DNA from: Planctomycetota bacterium
GTDB taxonomy: Bacteria; Planctomycetota; Planctomycetia; Pirellulales; Pirellulaceae
Direction of reading: 5' to 3'
Length of the DNA: 64,000 nt
Assembly (NCBI GenBank): GCA_026692865.1
Contig: JAPLNI010000042.1
Span: forward strand, 111,179-175,178
Shown here in pieces: positions 1-10,700 of the stretch. The notes below the pieces were generated by a model that saw only the letters and a program-made list of their open reading frames with translations, ran no database searches and had not been told where the DNA came from. How positions within the stretch are numbered: position 1 is the stretch's first letter; the number at the start of each line of letters is the position of its first letter. Both the position numbers and the translations under genes were made by a program.

Positions 1-1162
1 CGGTTGAGTAGTGGCCAACTTCTACATCCGTATTGAGGATGGATGCATCGCCTTTGCGAACAGCATCAATAAAGTTCTTATGATGCAGGCTATTGCCTCC
101 ACCACCTTTAAACTTCTTGATCTGTTTCCCGTCCTTATCATAGGCAACGGCGCTCCCGCGTTGGCCTTCCAAGCGACCACCCTCGCAGTACGCGACATAA
201 CCGCTGTTAGGACCAGCCGGCTTGGGAGGCTTGCTGCTTTTAGGTGACTCTGGCAAGTTCGAAAGACCGATCACTACAGGAATCGATCCGGTATCAAAGT
301 AAACAAAATGAACGTTCGGAGTCTCGCCTGCATCGTTCCATACAACTCGCCCACCACCTCCAAAGATGCGCTTTGGAAGGGTGACTTTATCTTCGAAAAC
401 ATTGTTCCGAAGATCGTCCAAAACGTGAACTCCCCAATTACCCATCTCTCCCGATCCAGTGTTCCAATCCCAGTGCCAATCGTAGTGTAGCTTCTCGCGA
501 TAGATTGGTTTGTCTTGAGCGGGTCCTAACCACAAGTCATAGTCAAGGTTTGGATCGATCGTGAGAGGCGTGTCGCGCTTGCCAATAGAAGCTCGGACTC
601 CATAACGATTCACCCTCGCGGAGAGTATCTCGCCGAGCCCTTTTTCTTTGTGCAAGAATTGCTTGATCTCCGCTTGCATCGGATCGGACCGCTGCTGTGT
701 TCCAACTTGACATACGCGATTGTATTTTCGAGCTGCCGCAACAGTTTGCCGGCCTTCCCATTGACTATGCGACAACGGCTTTTCAACATACACATGCTTG
801 CCAGCTTGCATTGCCCAAATCGCGGCTAGACAGTGCCAGTGATTGCATGCTGCGACAACCACTGCATCGATATCTTTATCATCTAGAAGAGCACGCAAAT
901 CGCTAAATGTTTTAGCATCAGGTCCAATCGATTTAGCCGCATTGACTTTGGACGCATCTGGATCACACAAACCTGCGATCTTGATCCCATCAAGCTTAGA
1001 AAAGTATTGGAGGTGCTCTCCAGCGCGACTTCCGCAACCAATGAATCCAAGCCGAACTTCATTGCTGGATTGGGCGTGAGCTCTTGTGGAAATTGAAGTT
1101 GTGAGAACGCTGGCCGCTGATACGGTTTGGACGAACCGTCGACGTGAGAGGTTTAATGTCAT
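1..1162 (-). CDS. Tat-exported Gfo/Idh/MocA oxidoreductase (3' end cut by window)
   Basis: NAD(P)-dependent sugar or inositol dehydrogenase family. The N-terminus carries a twin-arginine signal (LSRRRFVQT, then a hydrophobic stretch ending near THAHA-like residues), so it probably acts outside the cytoplasm, as many planctomycete members do. A Rossmann fold begins at about residue 38 (LGFIGCGSRAGEH), and the family hallmark EKPLSHS sits near residue 130 after GKHVYV. A bacterial oxidoreductase C-terminal-type region follows (WHWDWNTGSGEMGNWGVH). The ATG at 1162 immediately precedes the Tat motif, which fixes the start. The frame stays open to base 1, giving about 387 codons with the C-terminus missing. 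The substrate cannot be told from sequence. Two full-length relatives lie at 26844 and 30146. Confidence 0.9.
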   Translation of the reverse strand, partial: MTLNLSRRRFVQTVSAASVLTTSISTRAHAQSSNEVRLGFIGCGSRAGEHLQYFSKLDGIKIAGLCDPDASKVNAAKSIGPDAKTFSDLRALLDDKDIDAVVVAACNHWHCLAAIWAMQAGKHVYVEKPLSHSQWEGRQTVAAARKYNRVCQVGTQQRSDPMQAEIKQFLHKEKGLGEILSARVNRYGVRASIGKRDTPLTIDPNLDYDLWLGPAQDKPIYREKLHYDWHWDWNTGSGEMGNWGVHVLDDLRNNVFEDKVTLPKRIFGGGGRVVWNDAGETPNVHFVYFDTGSIPVVIGLSNLPESPKSSKPPKPAGPNSGYVAYCEGGRLEGQRGSAVAYDKDGKQIKKFKGGGGNSLHHKNFIDAVRKGDASILNTDVEVGHYST

Positions 1163-1427
1163 CGCGAATTGATTACTTGGCAGGAGGGAAAACTTGGAAA
1201 GAACGCTCGCTCCTTATTGTAGCCTCAAAGAAGTTCAACCTGTAGAACAGCAGCAAAAGTTTAGCTGACTGTTGAAATGCCAATTCGAAAACGAGGTTTC
1301 TGCCTCGTAGCAAATGTCGCAAGACATCTGAAGCCCACCGACTGATCCCGCAACGTCAATTGGCGTTTCCAGCGACTTCCGAATTCTTACGAATGCGGCT
1401 ACCTCATAATGCAGACTTGGCAAAGCA

Positions 1428-2447
1428 CTACGCTTGGCTGGTTTCCATATCTTCTATTCGCGTGAAGATCATTCGCCCGGATTGTGTCTGGAGAGTGCTA
1501 GTCACAACTACCGTAACGGTACGACTGATGTTGTCGCGGCCGCCTTCGACGACCACCATCGTGCCATCATCCAAGTACCCGATCCCTTGATCTTGGCCTT
1601 CACCCGGCTTGACGACCTTTAGCTGGAATGCCTCGCCGGGCAAGAATTGCGGTCTCATCGCCTTCGCGATTTCGTTAACATTGATGACCTCTACATTGTG
1701 AAGCTTTGCGACTTTGTTCAGATTAAAATCACCGGTGACCAGCTTGCCATCCATGTGTTTTGCAAGAAGAACCAACTTCATATCGACCGGTTGACCGGCA
1801 AACTCCGGTAGCTCCCGATCAAACAACAAAAAATCCACTTTATCATGCGACCGAAGTCGATTCAAAATATCAAGCCCACGACGCCCTCGAACCCGACGTA
1901 GTTTGTCGCTGCTATCGGCGATGGCTTGAAGCTCGAGCAACACAAACCGTGGCATGATCAACTGGCTATCGACAATAGCAGTGTCAGCTAATTCAGCTAG
2001 ACGACCATCGATCACCGCGCTTGTATCCAAGATCAATGGTCGAATCCCCTTTAAGTCGCGAGCAAACTCGACGTAGGGAATGATAAATCGAAAGTCGTCT
2101 TTGGTTTGGATAAGTAGAGAAATACAGCCGTAGCAGAGAATCACGGAAATCATTAGCATAATCCGTTCGGAGCCAGCTACATTCTTAAGCAATGGCCCAA
2201 GTCCAATCGACAACAAAAATGTGAGCAACATACCAACCAGGAGCCCGAAGTAGACCGCCGAGATGATCTCAATCCGCTTCCTTTCGAAAAACATATCCAG
2301 CGCGATAACAGCAGCGGCTGAGAGTAGGACGCCGCTGAAGATCATATACGGCATGTAAATTGGGCCGTCGGTTTCGATGTCAGCAGGGACCAAAAATGTC
2401 CCCACGCCGCCCGCCACGAAGATAAACACCATCCGCAGAATCAGCAT
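1428..2447 (-). CDS. YacL-like membrane PIN/TRAM domain protein
   Basis: The protein has about four transmembrane helices in the first 125 residues, a PIN-type nuclease domain from about residue 137 (LILDTSAVIDGRLAEL, with acidic residues that would bind metal), and a C-terminal TRAM-like nucleic-acid binding segment (GEGQDQGIGYLDDGTMVVV). This matches the YacL/PilT-type 'PIN and TRAM domain' family of about 360 residues, whose RNA or DNA target is not established. The frame extends upstream to a TTG at 2618, but that extra stretch is polar and unlike the family, so the ATG at 2447, which begins directly with a membrane helix, is preferred. It stands alone between the left-edge oxidoreductase and the EF-G gene, which is divergent. 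Confidence 0.85.
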   Translation of the reverse strand: MLILRMVFIFVAGGVGTFLVPADIETDGPIYMPYMIFSGVLLSAAAVIALDMFFERKRIEIISAVYFGLLVGMLLTFLLSIGLGPLLKNVAGSERIMLMISVILCYGCISLLIQTKDDFRFIIPYVEFARDLKGIRPLILDTSAVIDGRLAELADTAIVDSQLIMPRFVLLELQAIADSSDKLRRVRGRRGLDILNRLRSHDKVDFLLFDRELPEFAGQPVDMKLVLLAKHMDGKLVTGDFNLNKVAKLHNVEVINVNEIAKAMRPQFLPGEAFQLKVVKPGEGQDQGIGYLDDGTMVVVEGGRDNISRTVTVVVTSTLQTQSGRMIFTRIEDMETSQA

Positions 2448-2939
2448 GGCTCCAGTTTCGGCCTGACGCCTGGTGGTTGATGCTCTTGGGCTTTTTGACG
2501 ATTCGTTGCTCAATGGATCCACTTTAAAATGCCCTTTCAAACTTGCCCCAATCGGACTCGATTCCGGGATTATTGTAACTACAACCAACCGGTTGAGAGA
2601 AGGCAAGATCCCGAACAACGTCGATTCAGATGCAAGACAACCTGAAAAATGATGACGATCCAGACAATCGTCAGGTTCAGGTTAAAGACGATTTTTCTCC
2701 TGGAAGTACTCTTGAATCGCCGCAAAAATAGAGGTGACCATTAACTTATTGCACAAATTGAGATAAGCCCATCGCCACGCAGACCCGTTTTGCCGCTGCC
2801 ACCGAAGGTTCGCTAGTACCGCAGGTTGTTTGGGGGCCCGCAGGTTGTTTGGGGGCCCCCCCTTATCGATCGTAAGTGCTAGATCGCTTACACTTTCGCA
2901 ACTATTGCAATCCGCTCCAACATTTAAATCGCCTGAACC
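2448..2939. other. Intergenic region upstream of yacL-like and EF-G genes
   Basis: Divergent intergenic region that should contain promoters for both flanking genes. Apart from a 19-bp tandem duplication at 2819-2856 nothing is recognisable. Open frames on the minus strand here only mirror the EF-G gene. Confidence 0.5.
2819..2856. repeat. 19-bp perfect tandem duplication
   Basis: Two exact 19-bp copies (2819-2837 and 2838-2856) of a unit starting CCGCAGGTTG and ending in a G-run followed by C. The second copy is followed by a longer C-run. It lies about 85 bp before the EF-G start, so it may sit in the 5' leader. The G-run/C-run ends could pair into a strong hairpin. Confidence 0.8.
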
Positions 2940-5033
2940 ATGTCCCGCGAACTCAAAACACTCCGCAACATAGGCATTATAGCCCACATCGACGCTGGAA
3001 AAACGACCGTCACCGAGCAAATGCAATACATGAGCGGCGCAAAACACCGCGCCGGTTCGGTCGACTCTGGCACCACCGAAACAGATGACGACCCCGAGGA
3101 GCAGCAGCGCGGCATCACCATTTACGCTGCCTGCATCACTTTTCGATGGAAAGATATCACAATCAACCTCCTGGACACTCCAGGACACGTCGATTTCACG
3201 GCAGAAGTGGAAAGATGCTTGCGAGTTCTAGACGGCGCCGTGGTTGTTTTTAGTGCTCGCGAAGGCGTTGAAGCACAAAGCGAAACCGTTTGGCGGCAGG
3301 CTACAAAGTACAGCGTACCGCGAATTGTTTTCATCAACAAACTCGATCGCGAAGGAGCTGATTTTTATCGCGTTCTTGAGGAGATAGGGCCTCGGCTGCA
3401 CGCAGATCCTGTTGCAATTCAGATCCCGGTAGGGCAGGGCCCCTCACACACCAGCGATCCGTTCAAAGGAGTAATCGACCTTATCGATATGCAGATGATT
3501 ACCTTCGATGCCGCAGATAAGGGCAAGACTTTACATGTCAGCGAAATCCCGCCCGAACTTTTGGAAGACGCTCGAGGATGGCGGAATGAAATGCTTGAGA
3601 AGCTCTACCCGCTCGATGAGACACTCTTTGCCCTTGCGATGGAAGAGAAACCGATTCCAGCCGAAGCGATTCGAGCAGCACTACGACAAGCATGTATCGA
3701 CATCAAGCTGCAACCAGTCCTTTGCGGTTCGGCTCTTCACGGTGCCGGAGTCCAGCCACTCTTAGACGGCGTCGCATCATACCTTCCCAGCCCACTGGAC
3801 CGACCACCTGTCGAAGGCGTCGATCCCAAGAAACGGGACAAGGTCCTAATCCGAAAGCCCGACCCAAAAGAACCGTTCTGTGGTTTGGTCTTTAAAATTC
3901 TACCAGCCAAAACCGGCGACCTTTATTGGATCCGAGTTTACAGCGGCTCCTTGGAAGCAAACTCACGAGTCTACAGCCCCAACCGAGACAAGAAAGAAAA
4001 CGTCGCTCAACTCTGGCAAATTCATGCGACCAAAAAAGAACGTCAGGGCCAAATCAATATGCTTCAGTGTGGTGACATCGCATGCGCCATCGGGCCACGC
4101 GACGCAATCACCGGTGACACTATTTGTGACACGCGAGACATGATTGAACTTCCTTCCATTCAGTTCGCTCAAGCTGTTATCTCGATGGCTATTGAACCCG
4201 AGAATGCGACTGAACGCAAAAAGCTATCCGAAGTCTTGGAAATGCTCAAACGACAAGACCCAACGTTTCGTGCTCGCGAGAACGAAGAATCGGGGCAGAC
4301 TCTTATTAGCGGCATGGGCGAGCTCCACTTGGATGTGATCAAGAACCGACTTGTCCGCGATTTCAACCTCAGCGTTAAGTTTTACAAACCACGAGTTAGT
4401 TATCGCGAGACGATTGGCAACGCCACCACGGTTCACGGACAATGCAATCGTATGGTCGGTGCAAGCCAGATGTTTGCAAGACTGGATGTTCGCTTCGAGC
4501 CACTTGAAGATCCTTCGGCGGAAGCCATCGTCTTGGATCGATCGCCACCCGATAAGATTTTGCCTGAAAATCTCCGGCAAGCTGCACTAGAAGAACTTCG
4601 TAATCGCGCGGCAGGCGGCGGCGTTATCGGTTCGTTCCCGCTGACTGGAATCAAGATCTCGTTGCTCTCCAGCGAAATAGCGGAAGTTGGCTCCGACGAA
4701 GTCGCTTTTCGTATCGCAGCCAACGACGCATTCGATCTAGGCCTTCAAGCAGGCACACCAACTTTGCTAGAGCCGATTATGAAGATGGAAATCACGACAC
4801 CCGATGACTACATGGGTGAAATTGTCGGTGATTTACAACAACGACGCGCTATCATCGAAAGGACTGAGAATCGCGGCGCAGGAACACTCATTGTTGCCCT
4901 CGCACCACTCAAGGAACTCTTCGGCTACAGCAGCGCAATTCGCTCGCTAAGCCAAGGCCGCGCAAGCTGCTCGATGGAACCCAGCGGCTACCAAGCAGCA
5001 CCAGCCCAAGACGCAGACGCCTTTGGTATGTAG
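2940..5033 (+). CDS. fusA: Elongation factor G paralogue
   Basis: Translational GTPase of 697 residues, the normal EF-G length. The P-loop (AHIDAGKTT) is near residue 16, the switch II element DTPGHVDF near residue 79, and the base-specificity motif NKLD near residue 133. The tail LKELFGYSSAIRSLSQGRAS is the domain V/IV signature of EF-G. The effector loop is unusual (TETDDDPEEQQRGITI in place of the common DWMEQEQERGIT), and the gene is solitary rather than in a rpsL-rpsG-tuf cluster. This suggests one of the secondary EF-G forms that planctomycetes carry, possibly specialised for translocation, ribosome recycling or stress. Family assignment is certain; the paralogue class is inference. Confidence 0.95.
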   Translation: MSRELKTLRNIGIIAHIDAGKTTVTEQMQYMSGAKHRAGSVDSGTTETDDDPEEQQRGITIYAACITFRWKDITINLLDTPGHVDFTAEVERCLRVLDGAVVVFSAREGVEAQSETVWRQATKYSVPRIVFINKLDREGADFYRVLEEIGPRLHADPVAIQIPVGQGPSHTSDPFKGVIDLIDMQMITFDAADKGKTLHVSEIPPELLEDARGWRNEMLEKLYPLDETLFALAMEEKPIPAEAIRAALRQACIDIKLQPVLCGSALHGAGVQPLLDGVASYLPSPLDRPPVEGVDPKKRDKVLIRKPDPKEPFCGLVFKILPAKTGDLYWIRVYSGSLEANSRVYSPNRDKKENVAQLWQIHATKKERQGQINMLQCGDIACAIGPRDAITGDTICDTRDMIELPSIQFAQAVISMAIEPENATERKKLSEVLEMLKRQDPTFRARENEESGQTLISGMGELHLDVIKNRLVRDFNLSVKFYKPRVSYRETIGNATTVHGQCNRMVGASQMFARLDVRFEPLEDPSAEAIVLDRSPPDKILPENLRQAALEELRNRAAGGGVIGSFPLTGIKISLLSSEIAEVGSDEVAFRIAANDAFDLGLQAGTPTLLEPIMKMEITTPDDYMGEIVGDLQQRRAIIERTENRGAGTLIVALAPLKELFGYSSAIRSLSQGRASCSMEPSGYQAAPAQDADAFGM

Positions 5034-5422
5034 CTGTTCGTACCAACAATTTCATTTCGAATCATCGCAATGCGTGCAATGCAAAATCGTTTATAATTAG
5101 TTGCTCGACAATCTGAGTACCAAGCTGTAAAAATGATCCCAAAATTGCTTTAAACTCGCTATTAAGGTTTCTATAACTTGAATTGCTTTTGATTGATTAG
5201 CAAGTGGGTCGATCGTTGCTATATTCCATTTAGTCTTCGCTGCCATTCCATCGGCAACTTCGATTTGATCGATCTGAAAAGATATTTCTGCAATCGTCGC
5301 ACTTTGGTGACAGCAGCGTATCGTGTTACTTTTGAGTGCCCCGAATTAGTAATCGCCGACGCGCCTGAGTACCACCGTTTCTGATAATCGCTTTGCTGTG
5401 GGAACACCTTGAAAACTTCAAC
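5034..5422. other. Intergenic, nothing recognised
   Basis: About 390 bp, AT-richer than its surroundings, between the EF-G gene and the remnant ORF on the opposite strand. No convincing coding frame, hairpin terminator or repeat was seen. Confidence 0.5.
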
Positions 5423-5707
5423 TTATGAGCTTTTAATCACGGACGAAATAATCATGACGGGACTTGGCATTACGATTCCAACACGAGTTCCGACTTGGAA
5501 TGGATCTTTTACTTGGTAGATCTGTTGTGAGCCCGAAAGTTCGGCTCCAGGGAATGGATGACTCAACAAAAGCACTTGCGAATGATCAAAGCTATTCTCC
5601 GGTCGCAGCACTCGAAAGAAGAATTCAGGTAAGAACGGATAAAACCCGTGACCGCAAGCCTTTTCTGCGATGCGAAAGTAACACTCGAAGATTGCCGCAA
5701 ATAAATC
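5423..5707 (-). pseudogene. Remnant ORF without start codon (C-terminal fragment)
   Basis: An open frame of about 94 codons begins directly after an in-frame TAG (5710-5708) and ends at TAA (5425-5423). It has no ATG before mid-frame. The translation is protein-like (GHGFYPFLPEFFFRVL, then LLLSHPFPGAELSGSQQIY, then VKDPFQVGTRVGIV). It looks like the C-terminal part of a longer protein, vaguely of the planctomycete methyltransferase-like type, though I cannot name the family with confidence. The upstream part is absent: the desaturase gene ends 39 bp before. I read this as a decayed gene truncated on its 5' side. An alternative is a short ORF starting at the ATG or GTG near codon 32. Confidence 0.4.
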
Positions 5708-5746
5708 CTATTTCGATTTTATGTCAACGTTGCGAAGCCTCGATGA

Positions 5747-6757
5747 TCAGGCGGCTGTATCAGAAGACACTTTCTGCCGAACAGCCTCGCGAATATGCCT
5801 TGGCGGGACAATATGCGAAGCAAGGCCGATTCGCTCGAGCAACTTAATCGCATAAAAACTGAGATCGATTTCCCACCAACGAATCTGAACGGTCGCACTT
5901 GCTTGATCCGCGTGGTGGTTATTGTGCCAACCTTCGCCGCCGGTGAGGACGGTTACAAACCAGTTATTGCGACTACCGTCAGGCGTATCAAAGTTTCGGT
6001 AGCCAAACAAATGCGTAAGCGAGTTTACCGCCCAAGTAATATGCCACACCCAAACCGTTCGAGCGATCACACCCCAAACAAAAATACTTGCCGACAATTG
6101 CAGTGCAGTCATTCCCCACCCGTAGATGGCGACTGTTACCAATCCCGTGATGGCAGCATAAACGACGGCATGTGCCATAAAGAAAATGGGAGATGCGTAA
6201 CGAATCTTTTCAAGCCACATGTAATAAGGGTCACGAAGAATATCCCGGGCATATTTCTCGTAACGAGCAAAGGTCTTGCCGCTTCCGTTACTCTCGTGGA
6301 CCAACCAATTCATATGCGACCAAAAGAAACTTACTAATGGGGAATGTGGATCTTCATGATGATCAGAGTGTTGATGATGAATTCGATGCCAAGCAACCCA
6401 ACGAGCCGGTGTCTCTTGACCAGAACACATCGCGAGCGTCGCAATCGTTCGTTCGAACCACTTGGGTGCTCGAAAGCTTTTGTGCGTGAGCAAACGATGA
6501 TAGCCGATCGGTATCGCAAGCTGTCCGAAAACCAACACGCCTAAGAAAAACGCTATAAATCCAGCCCAGCTAAAGAACCACGGAACGAACACTAACAATG
6601 CAAGACCGTGAAGAACCAGAAACGTCCCTGCATAGGGCCAATTGATTCGAGTCAAATCCGTGCCAGGTGGGGCTGGCAACCTCGTTCCCAGTGGCAGGGC
6701 ATCTTTCGCAAAAGTCTCGTCCGCGCCTGATTGAACTCTTTCAATAGTTGTTGACAA
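5747..6757 (-). CDS. Membrane fatty-acid (acyl-CoA/acyl-lipid) desaturase
   Basis: Di-iron desaturase that would introduce a double bond into saturated acyl chains in the membrane. The three histidine boxes are present: HRLLTH near residue 87, HRIHH at 124-128, and HNNHH near 276. They are separated by hydrophobic membrane segments, as in the delta-9 stearoyl-CoA desaturase family. At 336 residues the length is normal. The start is a TTG at 6757 preceded by an AAGAGG SD-like site with an 8-nt spacer, and no ATG precedes the first membrane helix, so the TTG start is well supported. The gene is monocistronic, so positional specificity cannot be told. Confidence 0.93.
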   Translation of the reverse strand: MSTTIERVQSGADETFAKDALPLGTRLPAPPGTDLTRINWPYAGTFLVLHGLALLVFVPWFFSWAGFIAFFLGVLVFGQLAIPIGYHRLLTHKSFRAPKWFERTIATLAMCSGQETPARWVAWHRIHHQHSDHHEDPHSPLVSFFWSHMNWLVHESNGSGKTFARYEKYARDILRDPYYMWLEKIRYASPIFFMAHAVVYAAITGLVTVAIYGWGMTALQLSASIFVWGVIARTVWVWHITWAVNSLTHLFGYRNFDTPDGSRNNWFVTVLTGGEGWHNNHHADQASATVQIRWWEIDLSFYAIKLLERIGLASHIVPPRHIREAVRQKVSSDTAA

Positions 6758-7265
6758 ACGACAAACCTCTTTAGCAATCTATGACAGTCCAAACCAGGAA
6801 GATCCCACGGTATGCGCTATCACATGAAACCAATAAGATACCATGATTTAGCATTCACGATACGGTCAACTTGAACTTAGACGGATGAAACTTCAACCCA
6901 ATAAATGGTCTACACGTCAAAATCGGCCTGCTTGCGATATTTGACTGCTACTTGGGGGTACGACAACGACTAGGCGTTACACTTTAACAACATAGCCAAC
7001 CGGTCTTACATGCTTACGTTTCTTCGAAGCTTTGACTCGTCATTCATCCTGCCTTTCGACAAGCGTTTTGTTTGATAAAGCGTTCGACAAAACTGATGAT
7101 GATTTACCATCTCCGCATTCGAGGCTATGCTTGCACAGGAACTTCTTGCATGGGTCTTGCAAATGCAGGCACATTGCAAACGGCAGACTATTCGTGTCTG
7201 TAATTCTTAACCAATTGTTTATTTCCCTAGCATCTCAAACGTGTATGCTAGAAGAAACTTTAAGC
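6758..7265. other. Intergenic, nothing recognised
   Basis: About 510 bp between the desaturase start and the end of the Rieske gene. It presumably holds the desaturase promoter. No reliable coding frame, repeat or hairpin was seen. Confidence 0.5.
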
Positions 7266-7583
7266 TCAAGTCATCGGCGTCGGGTTCACTTCGATTCTGT
7301 TGCCCACCACCCTCACGGCAAACTTGGCGGCTTTGATTTTCGGGTTATCCAACCACGCTCCATCGGATAATTGAAATCGCCAAGCATGCCAAGGACACGC
7401 GACACACCCTTTTTCTAACCACCCGTCCGCCAAAGACGCACCCATGTGGGGGCAAAAGTCGTCGATTGCGACAAAGATGCCATCGTCATTAAAAATTGCG
7501 ATCATTTTCCCATCGACAGGGAACGCGCGTCCCTCTCCATTGGGAATCGAATCCGTGTCTGTCACGTCGATAAAATCAGCCAT
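7266..7583 (-). CDS. Rieske [2Fe-2S] ferredoxin
   Basis: A small soluble electron carrier of 105 residues made of a single Rieske domain. The two ligand motifs are CPHMGA (C44, H46) and CPWHAW (C63, H66), the CxH...CxxH spacing needed for a [2Fe-2S] cluster. There is no signal peptide or membrane helix, so it is cytoplasmic, like the NirD or dioxygenase ferredoxin type. The next gene on the same strand is the fatty-acid desaturase about 500 bp downstream. The Rieske protein could supply its electrons, but that is inference from position only. The partner reductase is not in the window. Confidence 0.93.
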   Translation of the reverse strand: MADFIDVTDTDSIPNGEGRAFPVDGKMIAIFNDDGIFVAIDDFCPHMGASLADGWLEKGCVACPWHAWRFQLSDGAWLDNPKIKAAKFAVRVVGNRIEVNPTPMT

Positions 7584-7724
7584 AGTTCTGTTAGATTATG
7601 TTTAATCGATACAATCGCTATAAAGCCCGCACCTGATGGTTGTAGTGGATGCCTAGCGAAAACGGGAGCCCCTTGAAAAAGTCCTCCCAAAGCGACCTCA
7701 AGCCCGTTTGATTTCGTTGACGCG

Positions 7725-10700
7725 ATGACTTGGCGTGGATACCGTAGAAGTGTGACTAATTCGATCGACGGAAATACGCAGGATCCAGTTTATATTCCCG
7801 CCAATCACGCTGGTGACGGACCAACACCTTCGTTGAAATCGGAAAAGCTTGTTTCAAGTGAACCATCGCAACAGAATCGTTTGAAAAGCGATGTCCCTCA
7901 AAGCTCGGAACCGCTTGCAGCTGGCTCTTTCCAATCCATTGCGACAGACTTTTCGTCCGATCATTTCGAGTCTATTCCGCAACAATCGCAATCCACTCAA
8001 GAGCCGACCCAACAACCCGCTGACTCCAAAGCTCCTTTATCCTCAGCCGAGTCCGATCGCACAGTCGTCAGTGCGTCGCCAATTGCTGAGGCTCAAGAAT
8101 TCTATCCAGCTGGTTCGGTCGCATCTCTGGCGCGTGTTCTCGTAGGACAACAGCTCGACCATTATCAGCTCCATGAGCTTGTCGGTGGCGGTGGAATGGG
8201 GGCCGTATTCAAAGCCTCTGATACTCGATTGGATCGTATTGTCGCTGTCAAAGTAATTCCGAATCTTGGTCGCGACCAAGAGTCTTTGAAACGCTTCCGC
8301 GTCGAGGCACAAAGTGCCGCCAAACTCGATCATCCAAATATCGCTCGCGTTTATTATGTTGGCGAAACAGCGGCATGGAGCTATATCGTCTTTGAATTTG
8401 TCGAGGGGGTAAACCTTCGCGACTTGGTCATTCGAAATGCGGCGGTATCTATCGACGAAGCCATTCACTACACGATACAAATCGCACAAGCTCTACAGCA
8501 TGCGAGCGAACGCGGGATAGTACACCGAGATATCAAACCCTCCAACGCGCTTGTCACTTCCTCAGACGATGTAAAGGTCGTCGATATGGGACTCGCGAGA
8601 ACAACATCGCTTGATCAATCAACAAACGATTTAACAGCGAGCGGAGTTACGCTTGGCACCTTCGATTACATTTCCCCTGAACAGGCTCGTGACCCACGAG
8701 CGGCAGATGTTCGCAGTGACCTCTACTCGCTTGGATGTACTCTCTACTACCTTCTGTCTGGACGCCCTCCTTATTATCAAGGAACCGCGATCCAGAAGTT
8801 ATTGATGCACGGAGAAACTCCACCAGAAGACCCCAGGCATTTCCGAGACGATATACCCGCAGAGCTATTGACGGTTATTCGCAAGCTCATGTCGAAGCGC
8901 CCCCGCGATCGCTATCAGCAACCAGTCGACTTAGTTTTAGACCTCCAGTCAATCGCTCGGGCTTACGACCTGCCAAAGTCGCAGATAGGCAACAACGCAC
9001 CAGTCACAGCCCCTGTTGCGTCGTCGCGTTGGTTCCATCAAGCGTTCCCTTGGCTTGTAAGCTTGACCTTTCTTTTAGCATCTTCGTTCTATCTCTATCG
9101 AAAGCACTTAGATTCCAGCGATTTTTCTATCACCCAAGAAATTATCACTGAAGCGACTCCGATTGACGAGCCGCTTACGAATAATGCTGACAAGGTTTTA
9201 CTCGACTCGACACAGGTTATAACGCAGGCCATTCCACAAGCGATTTCAGCGCACATTGCCAATTTAAATATCACGCCATCCCCCGTCGCGCCGACTCCTG
9301 TTATTGCACCACGCTCAGCTTCGAGGGCAAACCTCCCACCAAGCACCGAAAATATTGAGCCTCCAGCCCTCGGTTCAACTAATAGCGACAAAACCACTAA
9401 CGAAACGGTGCTTTCTGTTGCCGCGATTGTTGATTCGGAGAACATGCTTCAGCAACCGGATGCTGGATTGGTTGTGCCTCGTCCGCAACCAACAGCAATA
9501 ACAAATAATGAGCTTAGCGCTGATGAAATCGGATCTAAGTTACTCTCACCAGATGCAATTTACACCACATCCAATCAGGGTACTTTCGGGCTTTCAACGA
9601 TTGGAGAAGGTTCGAATAGGACTGACCCGAAACTCAGTATGATAGGGACCCAGCCTACAGGTATTAAGGTTGCCATCGCCCCCCCCAACGTTGTGATCGT
9701 AAGACGAACGCCATCACCACCACAACAACAAATTGAAAGCTTCAGTAGCATCATAGATCCACCAGTGGTCGCAAGCCTTTCGGACGCGATCAATTTAGCT
9801 AACACCAACTTTGAAATTGACGAGATATGGATTGATGAAGACCAGATAGTGTTCGCGCAAGGCATCAAAGTTCGTAGTCCCAGACTAGTTATTCGTAGCA
9901 AAAGTGGGCAATTGAGTCGAATAATTTGGCATCCCGTCGCGTCACCGCAAATCGAATCAGAATTGAACAATGCTACGCCATCATCGATATACGAAGACGA
10001 TGCGATGAAGTCACGTATCGCGATGATCGAATTGGAAAATTCCAAGCTTACACTCCAAGATGTCGACATCCAAGTTTCATCGCCAGAATCAGGCGAGGGG
10101 AAGTTAAGCTTTGCCTCGTTGACTGCCGGTAGCCAACTGAAGCTTGCAAATTCTGCTGTCACGCTTTTACCGAATGTGGGAGATTGGAAAGTAGCTTTTG
10201 CTTTTGTCGGAAGTAAACCTTCGAGTGATCCTCCACAAATTACGCTTGAAAATGCAATCGTTCGAGGCACCGGTAGCCTAGTTCAAATGGATGCAGGCAC
10301 GCGGAGTGAACTTCGCTGGTCCAATGGATTACTTTCGATAGATGGATGGCTACTAGAGACTAACGGGGCGACCGTCGCATCGAAGACTCCGCAAACCATT
10401 CGAATGGACTTGCAAGACTTGACGATGGACGCTCAACTCGGACTTGCACGAGTGAACTTGACACATGACGATCCACACCCGCTGTGCATCTCGCGCGATG
10501 CGAAAAACTGTACCTTCATCTGCAGCGCCGACGCTCCGTTAGTTTCTATTGAGGGCGTATCCTGGAACGATTCAAGTGAGCTAACAGCGATTCTTCCAAG
10601 CTGGATAGATCTTCGCGGAGCCGATAATGCATACGATGAACAAGTCAATACGATCATCCGTTTACAAGGCATGTCCGGCATAACTAAACAGATAGGCTTT

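Noticed and set aside
2682..3188. 168-codon minus-strand frame
   Set aside because: It overlaps the well-supported EF-G start region and its composition mirrors that gene; no family match.
9575..10270. 231-codon minus-strand frame
   Set aside because: Lies entirely within the kinase gene on the opposite strand; no ribosome site and no recognisable domain.
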